Origin: Actinomycetes bacterium
GTDB taxonomy: Bacteria > Actinomycetota > Coriobacteriia > WRKU01 > WQUG01
Direction: 5' to 3'
Assembly (NCBI GenBank): GCA_031268615.1
Contig: JAIRWZ010000152.1
Location: 1 to 5,489 of the forward strand
Length of the DNA: 5,489 nt
Part shown: one piece after another, positions 1 to 4,855 of the stretch
How positions within the stretch are numbered: the first letter of the stretch is position 1
How the letters are laid out: every line of letters begins with the position of its first letter
Translations under genes and position numbers: made by a program
Notes under the pieces: generated by a model
The model's database searches: none
The model's input: the letters and a program-made list of their open reading frames with translations, nothing else
Told to the model about the DNA's origin: nothing

Positions 1-307
1 CCACGAAGGCGCGCTCATCGACGCGCTGCACGCCGCCCGCCTGATCCACGACGGCGTTGTATTCAATCCAGGCGCTTTCACGCACTACGCCTGGGCGCTG
101 CGTGACGCGGTGGCCGCCATCCCCTTGCCAGTCGTCGAAGTCCACCTCACCGACCCCGCCACGCGCGAACCCTTTCGCCACGTTGACGTCCTGGACGGCG
201 TTGTGGCCGCCCGCTATGTTGGCCTGGGAGCAGAATCATACCGACGAGCCCTGGACTATTTCCTGCAATCCGCTACACCAGAAGTACGGACAGAAAGGGA
301 AGCTTGA
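1..307 (+). CDS. aroQ: 3-dehydroquinate dehydratase, type II (C-terminal part)
   Basis: Type II dehydroquinase of the shikimate pathway, a cytosolic enzyme that converts 3-dehydroquinate to 3-dehydroshikimate. The reading frame is open from base 2 and gives 101 residues before the TGA at 305-307. The family is about 145-150 residues, so roughly the first 45-50 are missing outside the window, including the catalytic Arg/Tyr loop. Family signatures are visible in order: HEGALIDALH (the NHEG-type segment), FNPGAFTHYAWALRDAV (substrate-binding Asn and His), VEVHLTD (catalytic His) and REPFRH (substrate-binding Arg), then a GLGAESYRRALDYFLQ final helix. A short polar tail (SATPEVRTEREA) follows the fold. 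An ATG at 110 lies inside the fold and is not the start. The stop overlaps the next gene's ATG by one base (TGATG), so the two are probably translated together. The identification is firm; only the 5' truncation limits it. Confidence 0.93.
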   Translation, partial: HEGALIDALHAARLIHDGVVFNPGAFTHYAWALRDAVAAIPLPVVEVHLTDPATREPFRHVDVLDGVVAARYVGLGAESYRRALDYFLQSATPEVRTEREA

Positions 308-879
308 TGACTACTATTGCGGCGGCACACAAAGGCAAGACTATCGCACTGGCCTCGGACAGCCTAATCAGTTCAAACAGGCAGAAATTAAGCGCACGCT
401 ACCTGCGCAGCCATTCCAAGATATTCAGCTTTGCGGACAACTATATTGCGTCCTCGGGCAGCTGTTCGTGGGATATGGCAATCCCGCACTATCTAAAAAA
501 CTTGAAAGAAATGCCAAAGCTCAGAAACGAGTTGGAAATCTACAATTTTACCTTGACTATGATAAAGGTATTGGAGGAACACAACTATCTAAACAGTGAC
601 GATGATGACGGTGACATCGACTTCAAGGACATGAAGCTTTGGGCGGTACTCGTAAACTGCCACGGCATGTTCACGATAGAAAATGGTCGCTCGGTCATTG
701 GACGTAGGCGACTGTGTGCGTTGGGGGCCGGAGAGGAATATGCGATGGGTGCAATGTACGCACTCTATGATACGGATGCCGATGCTGCGGCTATTGCTCG
801 CGCCGGAGTACGGGCGGGCTGCGAGTTCGACAAGTCCTCCGAACCGCCAATACACGTTAAAACTATCGTGCTGGTATAG
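307..879 (+). CDS. Orphan Ntn-hydrolase, HslV/proteasome-beta-like
   Basis: 190 residues starting MTTIAAAHKGKTIALASDS, matching the start of HslV (MTTI...). Removal of Met would expose Thr2 as the N-terminal nucleophile of an Ntn-hydrolase. Asp18 matches the conserved proteasomal Asp17. Lys38 in SHSKIF is the likely counterpart of the catalytic Lys33. A Gly-containing strand (IASSGSCSWD, 47-56) and LGAGEEYAMGAMYAL (139-153) correspond to HslV's GFAGG and IGSGGPYA segments. An acidic loop (DDDDGDID, 98-105) looks like an insertion. HslV is about 175 residues and Anbu-type homologues about 240, so the length fits the fold. No HslU or other AAA+ ATPase lies nearby, so substrate and oligomer are unknown. 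The ATG at 307 is chosen over TTG at 304 because it puts Thr second and has AAGGGA (295-300) as ribosome-binding site. The middle of the gene is clearly more AT-rich than aroQ, hinting at separate origin. Fold assignment is good; peptidase activity is inferred. Confidence 0.8.
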   Translation: MTTIAAAHKGKTIALASDSLISSNRQKLSARYLRSHSKIFSFADNYIASSGSCSWDMAIPHYLKNLKEMPKLRNELEIYNFTLTMIKVLEEHNYLNSDDDDGDIDFKDMKLWAVLVNCHGMFTIENGRSVIGRRRLCALGAGEEYAMGAMYALYDTDADAAAIARAGVRAGCEFDKSSEPPIHVKTIVLV

Positions 880-900
880 TGGCTGACAGAGCTAAACTCT

Positions 901-924
901 CGAAGTGAGTACGTCCATTCCCGC
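901..924 (+). repeat. 24-base repeat, copy 1 (direct)
   Basis: Begins CGAAGTGAGTACGTCC and ends ATTCCCGC. It is identical over all 24 bases to 3217-3240, where it spans the stop of the PstS-like gene and the start of the flavoprotein gene. The flanking bases differ at both ends (T900 versus G3216, A925 versus G3241), so the match ends sharply. In this copy the GTG at 905 also opens a 45-codon frame (905-1042) beginning MSTSIPA, the same first seven residues as the flavoprotein. The copy lies 21 bases after the stop of the Ntn-hydrolase gene. Confidence 0.95.
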
Positions 925-931
925 AACAGCG

Positions 932-957
932 CTGTCGGTATCACCACAGGTTTTTTT
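932..957 (+). terminator. Terminator-like hairpin with T7 tract
   Basis: CTGT (932-935) pairs with ACAG (946-949), and GGT (937-939) pairs with ACC (943-945). There is a single bulged C at 936 and the loop is ATC (940-942). One G follows, then seven T (951-957). This resembles a short rho-independent terminator 52 bases after the stop of the Ntn-hydrolase gene. It lies wholly in the loop between the two inverted repeat arms. The stem is short and bulged, so efficiency is uncertain. A perfect palindrome ACAGCGCTGT (926-935) overlaps its left arm. Confidence 0.45.
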
Positions 958-970
958 CGGCAAGTTAGAG

Positions 971-993
971 GCGGGTATGGACGTACTCACTTC
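971..993 (-). repeat. Repeat copy 2 (inverted)
   Basis: The reverse complement of bases 902-924 with one mismatch (T976 where A is expected), so 22 of 23 match. With copy 1 it can form a 23-bp stem around a 46-base loop (925-970). On the + strand RNA this copy is antisense to the start region of the flavoprotein mRNA at 3218-3240. Confidence 0.92.
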
Positions 994-1014
994 TGAAACA
1001 TTTGCGCAACGGAG

Positions 1015-1043
1015 AGGTTGCCTGCTTTTGTGCGGGATATGAT
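1015..1043 (+). promoter_or_regulatory. Possible weak promoter for the PstS-like gene
   Basis: TATGAT at 1038-1043 matches the -10 consensus at 5 of 6 positions. The only -35 candidate at 17-base spacing is the poor AGGTTG (1015-1020). TTGCCT (1018-1023) is better but only 14 bases away. A promoter somewhere after the terminator-like hairpin at 932-957 would be expected if that hairpin works. This is the best candidate seen, and it is weak. Confidence 0.2.
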
Positions 1044-1094
1044 GGTTGCTGGTGGGTGCCTGTGATTGCTCGCGGCTGCCTGGAGAGGAAACGA

Positions 1095-1103
1095 ATGAAG
1101 TAG
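1095..1103 (+). other. Two-codon leader mini-ORF (ATG AAG TAG)
   Basis: ATG AAG TAG lies directly before, and in the same frame as, the ATG of the PstS-like gene at 1104. The ribosome-binding sequence GGAGAGG (1082-1088) is 6 bases from this ATG but 15 bases from the gene's ATG, so the minicistron has the better-placed site. Either ribosomes terminate and restart at the adjacent ATG, or this is a nonsense change in the original third codon of the gene (for example CAG to TAG), with translation rescued from 1104. Confidence 0.5.
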
Positions 1104-3224
1104 ATGAACTCTGTCGGAAAAACCATACTGATTGCGGTGAGCATTGCCGCAGCGCTGGTGTTGGCGGTCTGGGATGTGGCGCTGCGGGTGCCGGGTGGCG
1201 CCGTTAACAGCAGCCGGCAGACGGGTACGGGCAGCTATAGCGAGGATGACCCAGTTTTTTTGGAGCCGGTGCGCAGCGGTCTGGCTAGTCAGTTCAGCTT
1301 TCAGTTAGGTCAGCGGCGGGTGGAAGAGGTGCAGTATCGACGACAATATGGTAGCTATCCCTGTCTGGACGGCTCTACGGTAATGATACCGATGATACGT
1401 GCTTTTGCCCGTGAATTGCTGGGGTTTTCAGGGGAGGACGCGGAGGAGTTCAGCTATGTGTCAACAACTGACGGAGCCTATAAGATGTTGATAAGCGGGG
1501 ACAGTTCTGAAGCGGGACTTTTGGATGGCGAGGCCGGTACCGTGATGGAAGCTCATGTCACCGATTTGTTCCTGGGCACGAAGCCTTCCGCTGATGTTGA
1601 AAAACAGGCAAAGACGCGCGGAGTCGAATTGGTAAAGAAACCTGTCTGCTGGGACGCTTTTATTTTTATCACGCACAAGGATAATCCGGTTGACAGTTTG
1701 ACGCTGGACCAGATACGCGCTATCTATTCGGGTACGATTACCAACTGGAAAGAGGTTGGTGGTCGCGATGAGGCTATTACCGCGTATCAGCGTCAGGAGG
1801 GTTCGGGCAGTCAGACTGGCATGGAACAGCTGGTTATGCAGGGGCGCACGATGATAGAGCCGGAAACGACAGAGGTTCCGTTAGATATGTCCGGTTTGTT
1901 GAAAGTCGTGTCGGAATATAAGAACAAAGCAAACAGCCTGGGTTATACCTATCGCTACTACCTGGAACACTACGGTGATAATTTTGAGCAGGAGCCAATT
2001 TCCGATGTAGATAACCTCAAAATATTGCGGGTCGAAGACAGCGCACCGACGACCGAAGCAATCCAATTGAAGACATATCCTCTGGCAGTGAACTATTATG
2101 GCGTTATTCGCGCTGACGACTGCGAAAAAACCGGTGGCAAGTTCCTAGACTGGATGCGGACAGAAGCCGGACAGAGCGTCGTCGCGCAGGCAGGTTACAT
2201 TCCGCTGGCTGACCCCAAACCACAAGAGGATGGAACGAGGGGCGAAATTCCAACTTTTCGGCTGGGCGCTTCAGAAGCGATACCTGTCAGCTATTCACAG
2301 GATTTTGGGAGCTATCCCAACATTGAGTCAATGTGGAGTGGCCGTGAGCTTTCCCGCGCCTTCGCGCAGAATTTTCTGGGAAAAGAATCACTCGATTGGG
2401 ACTATTTTGTTGTGGGCTATCTGGATGGTGATATACCGGATGCAGCTTTTTATCCGTTTCTGCGTAGGCTGAAAACCCAGTTTGATTATTCCAAGAGCTA
2501 TTATGAGTCTCCCAGTGACGTTTCTGGCGGCAAGGAGGAGTTGAATATTTACCTAGACGATGATGTCGTTGATATGCTGCTTCGTCCCCGGCCGGACGGC
2601 GATGACCTGCGTGCAATCAAACAAAGTGGCGCGCGCATTTTTGGACAACCCGTTTACCAGGACGCGGTAGTATTCGTTGTTCCCGATGATAGTCCAGTAA
2701 CATATCTGAGTTCCGAGCAACTGCGAGACTTGCTTTTGGGCAAAGTAACTAACTGGAAGCAATTAGGCGGCCCGGAACAGGACATTGAAGTCTGGCTCGG
2801 TCCGAAAAATTCTCCGGAAAAGCGCTTCATTACAGAGGTACTTTCCAACGCGTTGAACCAGAAAATCGTGCTGAAAAATCATCCGGAAAACGCTGAACTA
2901 TCCGATGATGATGACTACGAAGAAACACTTTTTGAGTTCTATGAAGCCGAATTGTATCCGGCTGGTTCAATAGGCATATCGTATCTGCAGGATTATCGTT
3001 ATGAAGAGCCGGATGACCTGCGCATCCTGACCATCGACGGCGTCGAGCCTGACGCGCAGACTATACGTGACGGCAGCTATCCCTTTATTCAGACGTTTTA
3101 TGGACTGATTCACGACGAGGACAAGGACAGCCGGGGAGGGCGGTTTCTGCAGTGGATGTTGTCGCCGGCAGGACAGCGAGTGGTTGAGGACGCCGGTTAC
3201 GTTCCCGCCGCGTCAGCGAAGTGA
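1104..3224 (+). CDS. Membrane-anchored tandem PstS-like substrate-binding protein
   Basis: 706 residues. An N-terminal hydrophobic segment (about 7-27, after Lys6) has no lipobox cysteine and no clear signal-peptidase site, so it is probably an uncleaved anchor with the rest outside the membrane. Two homologous PBP-like domains follow, about 320-335 residues apart. Domain 1 has YGSYPCLDGSTVMIP (82-96), the YSGTITNWKEVGG motif (208-220) and QEGSGSQTG (231-239), matching the DGST, ITNW and GSGT-type sites of PstS-like proteins. Domain 2 has FGSYPNIESMWSG (401-413), LGKVTNWKQLGG (545-556) and WLGPKNSPEKR (564-574), so both ligand loops have diverged. Each domain ends alike (GGKFLDWM...AGYIPL; GGRFLQWM...AGYVPA). 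The protein probably binds an anion or other solute, or senses it; phosphate is only a guess. No ABC permease genes are nearby. The last Lys codon and the stop come from the repeat at 3217-3240, and the stop overlaps the next start (GTGA). Fold is confident, ligand unknown. Confidence 0.85.
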   Translation: MNSVGKTILIAVSIAAALVLAVWDVALRVPGGAVNSSRQTGTGSYSEDDPVFLEPVRSGLASQFSFQLGQRRVEEVQYRRQYGSYPCLDGSTVMIPMIRAFARELLGFSGEDAEEFSYVSTTDGAYKMLISGDSSEAGLLDGEAGTVMEAHVTDLFLGTKPSADVEKQAKTRGVELVKKPVCWDAFIFITHKDNPVDSLTLDQIRAIYSGTITNWKEVGGRDEAITAYQRQEGSGSQTGMEQLVMQGRTMIEPETTEVPLDMSGLLKVVSEYKNKANSLGYTYRYYLEHYGDNFEQEPISDVDNLKILRVEDSAPTTEAIQLKTYPLAVNYYGVIRADDCEKTGGKFLDWMRTEAGQSVVAQAGYIPLADPKPQEDGTRGEIPTFRLGASEAIPVSYSQDFGSYPNIESMWSGRELSRAFAQNFLGKESLDWDYFVVGYLDGDIPDAAFYPFLRRLKTQFDYSKSYYESPSDVSGGKEELNIYLDDDVVDMLLRPRPDGDDLRAIKQSGARIFGQPVYQDAVVFVVPDDSPVTYLSSEQLRDLLLGKVTNWKQLGGPEQDIEVWLGPKNSPEKRFITEVLSNALNQKIVLKNHPENAELSDDDDYEETLFEFYEAELYPAGSIGISYLQDYRYEEPDDLRILTIDGVEPDAQTIRDGSYPFIQTFYGLIHDEDKDSRGGRFLQWMLSPAGQRVVEDAGYVPAASAK

Positions 3225-3240
3225 GTACGTCCATTCCCGC
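3217..3240 (+). repeat. 24-base repeat, copy 3 (direct, at gene junction)
   Basis: Identical over 24 bases to 901-924. It contains the last codon and TGA stop (3222-3224) of the PstS-like gene, and the GTG start (3221-3223) plus codons 2-6 and most of codon 7 of the flavoprotein gene. Because it is coding here and non-genic at 901, this copy is more likely the original, or else the attachment end of an inserted segment. Confidence 0.95.
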
Positions 3241-4399
3241 GTGCGACTACGATGTGGCAATTGTAGGGCTGGGTCCGGCGGGCGCGACCTTGGCGCGACT
3301 GCTGGGGCAGTCGGGACGACTGCGTGTCATTGCTATTGACCGCAAACGGCCGGTTCAGCAGTCCGTCGCCGCTGTACCCGGCGCCCAGTCCGACCTGTGC
3401 AGCGGCTTTCGCAAGCCCTGCGGCGGCCTGCTCGCTCCCGACGCACAAAAGGCGCTATCGCGTTTTGGTCTAAGCTTGCCAAAGTCAGTGCTGGTTGACC
3501 CACAGATTTTTGCTGTGCGTACACTGGACCTCGGCGCGAATCTGAGTCGTGATTATCAGCGCTTTTACATGAATCTGAACCGCGCTGCCTTTGATGACTG
3601 GCTCATCTCTCTGATTCCGGCGACAGTACATTTGGAGCGGGACGCCTCGGTTATGAACGTCGGCCGTGTGGACGTCAACCAGCCCTTCGGGTCGGAAGGC
3701 GTCCCTTTGCGCGTTGTGTATAAGCGTCACGGGGACGACTATCCCCGAACCTGTACTGTCCGGGAGGTTGTCGGCGCTGATGGGGCGCGTTCGTTGGTGC
3801 GTCGCGCTTTCTTTCCCGACCGGACGCCACGCCAACTACTCTCAATTCAGGAGTGGTTTGTTGACGCCAATCCAGCGCCGCTGTATCTGTCGGTCTTTGA
3901 CCCCGCGCTTACCCCTGCTTACTGTTGGGGTCTGTCAAAAGACGGCCACTTTGTGCTTGGTGGCGCCTTTGAGCGGGACGGCGCAAAGGAGCGGTTCGCT
4001 CTACTGAAAGAAAAGCTGGCTGCCCGGGATTTTGCTACTGCCAATCCACTGCGTCGGGAATCCTGCCCGGTAAACTTTCCCCATAGTGTACGCGATTTTT
4101 GTACTGGTGGCGAGAGGGTTAGCCTGATAGGGGAGGCGGCCGGGTTTATCAGCCCCAGTTCCTTTGAGGGTCTAAGCTACGCCTTCAACAGCGCGCTTGC
4201 CTTGGCTGACGCATTTCTCCGCCAGAGCAGCGGGGAAGGATTGCCCGTTTTGCCGTCCTCTGGGGCAGTGCAGAAGGATTATCACCGTGCAACGGCAGCG
4301 CTGCGGCACAAGCTGCTGTGCAAATGTGCGAAAGCCGCCATACTCTACAACCCGGCGCTGCGCCACCTCGTCATGCGCTCTGGCCTGCAAGCGTTGTAA
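3221..4399 (+). CDS. FAD-dependent oxidoreductase, geranylgeranyl-reductase/FixC-like
   Basis: 392 residues from GTG. The Rossmann motif YDVAIVGLGPAGATLARLL (10-28, GxGxxG at 16-21) is followed by an acidic residue at the end of strand 2 (IDRK, Asp40) for the FAD ribose. RKPCGGLLAPDAQ (64-76) resembles the PCGG segment of geranylgeranyl reductase-type flavoproteins. GADGARS (185-191) is the DG motif of the group. LIGEAAGFISPSSFEG (302-317) is the GD-type FAD motif, here GE instead of GD. The ending YNPALRHLVMRSGLQAL resembles a group of uncharacterised flavoproteins I associate with anaerobes. Substrate and electron partner are unknown; no quinone, carotenoid or lipid genes flank it. The start is supported by the GTGA overlap with the PstS-like gene, but no good ribosome-binding site precedes it, so translation probably depends on coupling. 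The first seven codons lie within or at the edge of the 24-base repeat. The flavoprotein class is confident, the reaction is not. Confidence 0.87.
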   Translation: MSTSIPACDYDVAIVGLGPAGATLARLLGQSGRLRVIAIDRKRPVQQSVAAVPGAQSDLCSGFRKPCGGLLAPDAQKALSRFGLSLPKSVLVDPQIFAVRTLDLGANLSRDYQRFYMNLNRAAFDDWLISLIPATVHLERDASVMNVGRVDVNQPFGSEGVPLRVVYKRHGDDYPRTCTVREVVGADGARSLVRRAFFPDRTPRQLLSIQEWFVDANPAPLYLSVFDPALTPAYCWGLSKDGHFVLGGAFERDGAKERFALLKEKLAARDFATANPLRRESCPVNFPHSVRDFCTGGERVSLIGEAAGFISPSSFEGLSYAFNSALALADAFLRQSSGEGLPVLPSSGAVQKDYHRATAALRHKLLCKCAKAAILYNPALRHLVMRSGLQAL

Positions 4400-4416
4400 T
4401 CTCATCAGACATTTTT

Positions 4417-4437
4417 ACCCTGTTGGGTCTTTTTTTT
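4417..4437 (+). terminator. Rho-independent terminator after flavoprotein gene
   Basis: ACCC (4417-4420), loop TGTT, GGGT (4425-4428), then C and eight T (4430-4437), starting 18 bases after the flavoprotein stop. The stem is only 4 bp, but an outer AGAC/GTCT pairing (4407-4410 with 4427-4430) is an alternative. The long T tract and the position between two clearly separate units support termination here. Confidence 0.55.
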
Positions 4438-4444
4438 GCACCTG

Positions 4445-4461
4445 CTAATCTGCTGAATTAG
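4445..4461. promoter_or_regulatory. Palindrome, possible antitoxin operator (upstream)
   Basis: CTAAT (4445-4449), 7-base spacer, ATTAG (4457-4461): a perfect 5-bp inverted repeat just upstream of the first -35 element of the hipBA promoter region. HipB-type antitoxins bind short inverted repeats (TATCC-N8-GGATA in E. coli), so the architecture fits although the bases differ. Assignment as an operator is inference. Confidence 0.35.
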
Positions 4462-4462
4462 T

Positions 4463-4490
4463 TTGTCAGTATAAAGTTTGCATTTAGAAT
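4463..4490 (+). promoter_or_regulatory. Promoter candidate 1 for hipBA
   Basis: TTGTCA (4463-4468, 5 of 6 to the -35 consensus) and TAGAAT (4485-4490, 5 of 6 to -10) are separated by 16 bases. It lies just after the flavoprotein terminator and overlaps promoter candidate 2. Confidence 0.5.
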
Positions 4491-4506
4491 CTTAAAGCAT
4501 TATAAT
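4478..4506 (+). promoter_or_regulatory. Promoter candidate 2 for hipBA
   Basis: TTGCAT (4478-4483) and a perfect TATAAT (4501-4506) with the ideal 17-base spacer. The start point would be near 4513, giving a leader of about 43 bases before the antitoxin ATG. Because the -10 box covers the upstream in-frame ATG at 4505, that ATG cannot be the translation start from this promoter. Confidence 0.6.
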
Positions 4507-4510
4507 GATT
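4495..4510. promoter_or_regulatory. Palindrome over the -10 box, possible HipB operator
   Basis: CATTATAATG (4498-4507) is a perfect 10-bp palindrome containing the TATAAT box. It extends to 16 bases with one mismatched pair (4497/4508). A repressor bound here would block RNA polymerase, as expected for autoregulation of a toxin-antitoxin operon. AT-rich palindromes occur by chance in such regions, so the role is unproven. Confidence 0.35.
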
Positions 4511-4555
4511 GAGAACAAAGGCATTATTTCTAAAAAAGCTGATAGGAGGGACAAC

Positions 4556-4855
4556 ATGGTACGTCCGCCATCGGGAAAAGTGGTGCGCGCGGGACATCAG
4601 ATTGGCGAGCAATTGACAACTTGGCGTAAGCTGCTGGGCTTGACAGCGGCGCAGGTGGCTGACCGTGCGGGGATAGCGCGTTCGACTTTGGCGCGCGTCG
4701 AAAAGGGCGAGGGCGGCGTGAACTTTCAGGCGGTACTGAGCATGGCGCGAGCCTTAGGCGTACTGGACGATTTGGTACGCGCGACCGACCCTTATGAAAG
4801 CGATTTGGGACGTGCCCGCGCCGACCAGCAGCTGCCGAAACGGGTGCGCTCATGA
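4556..4855 (+). CDS. hipB: HipB-type XRE-family antitoxin / repressor
   Basis: 99 residues from the ATG at 4556, preceded by a strong ribosome-binding site AGGAGGG (4544-4550) at 5-base spacing. An in-frame ATG at 4505 would add 17 residues but lies within the -10 box. The protein is one Cro/C1 helix-turn-helix domain: IGEQLTTWRKLLGLT (16-30), helix 2 AAQVADRA (31-38), turn GIA, recognition helix RSTLARVE (42-49), then the supporting helices VLSMARALG. The C-terminal 25-30 residues are charged and probably flexible, as in other HipB proteins, and may contact the toxin. It overlaps the next gene by ATGA (4852-4855). In HipBA modules HipB dimers bind operators, repress the operon and hold HipA inactive. 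The assignment rests on the HTH plus the HipA partner next door, so it is firm as a module. Confidence 0.87.
   Translation: MVRPPSGKVVRAGHQIGEQLTTWRKLLGLTAAQVADRAGIARSTLARVEKGEGGVNFQAVLSMARALGVLDDLVRATDPYESDLGRARADQQLPKRVRS

Noticed and set aside
57..599. 180-codon open frame on + strand across the aroQ/Ntn-hydrolase junction
   Set aside because: It is out of frame with two recognisable genes that fully occupy the region, and its translation is low-complexity Pro/Ser/Gln-rich with no domain.
905..1042. 45-codon frame starting MSTSIPA at repeat copy 1
   Set aside because: Its first seven residues match the flavoprotein only because of the 24-base repeat; the rest shows no family resemblance, no good ribosome-binding site precedes it, and it crosses the terminator-like hairpin and the inverted arm. 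A small gene or gene remnant is possible but not supported.
1019..1082. Three TGCCTG hexamers (1019, 1057, 1077) before the PstS-like gene
   Set aside because: Uneven spacing (38 and 20 bases), short length and a GT-rich context make chance likely; no operator symmetry is seen.
4505..4555. Upstream ATG extending HipB by 17 residues
   Set aside because: The ATG overlaps a perfect -10 box and lacks a ribosome-binding site, whereas the ATG at 4556 has AGGAGGG at ideal spacing and precedes the conserved HTH domain.
4559..4566. GTACGTCC at the hipB start, also present in the 24-base repeat
   Set aside because: Only 8 bases are shared and the flanks differ; this can arise by chance and does not indicate a fourth repeat copy.
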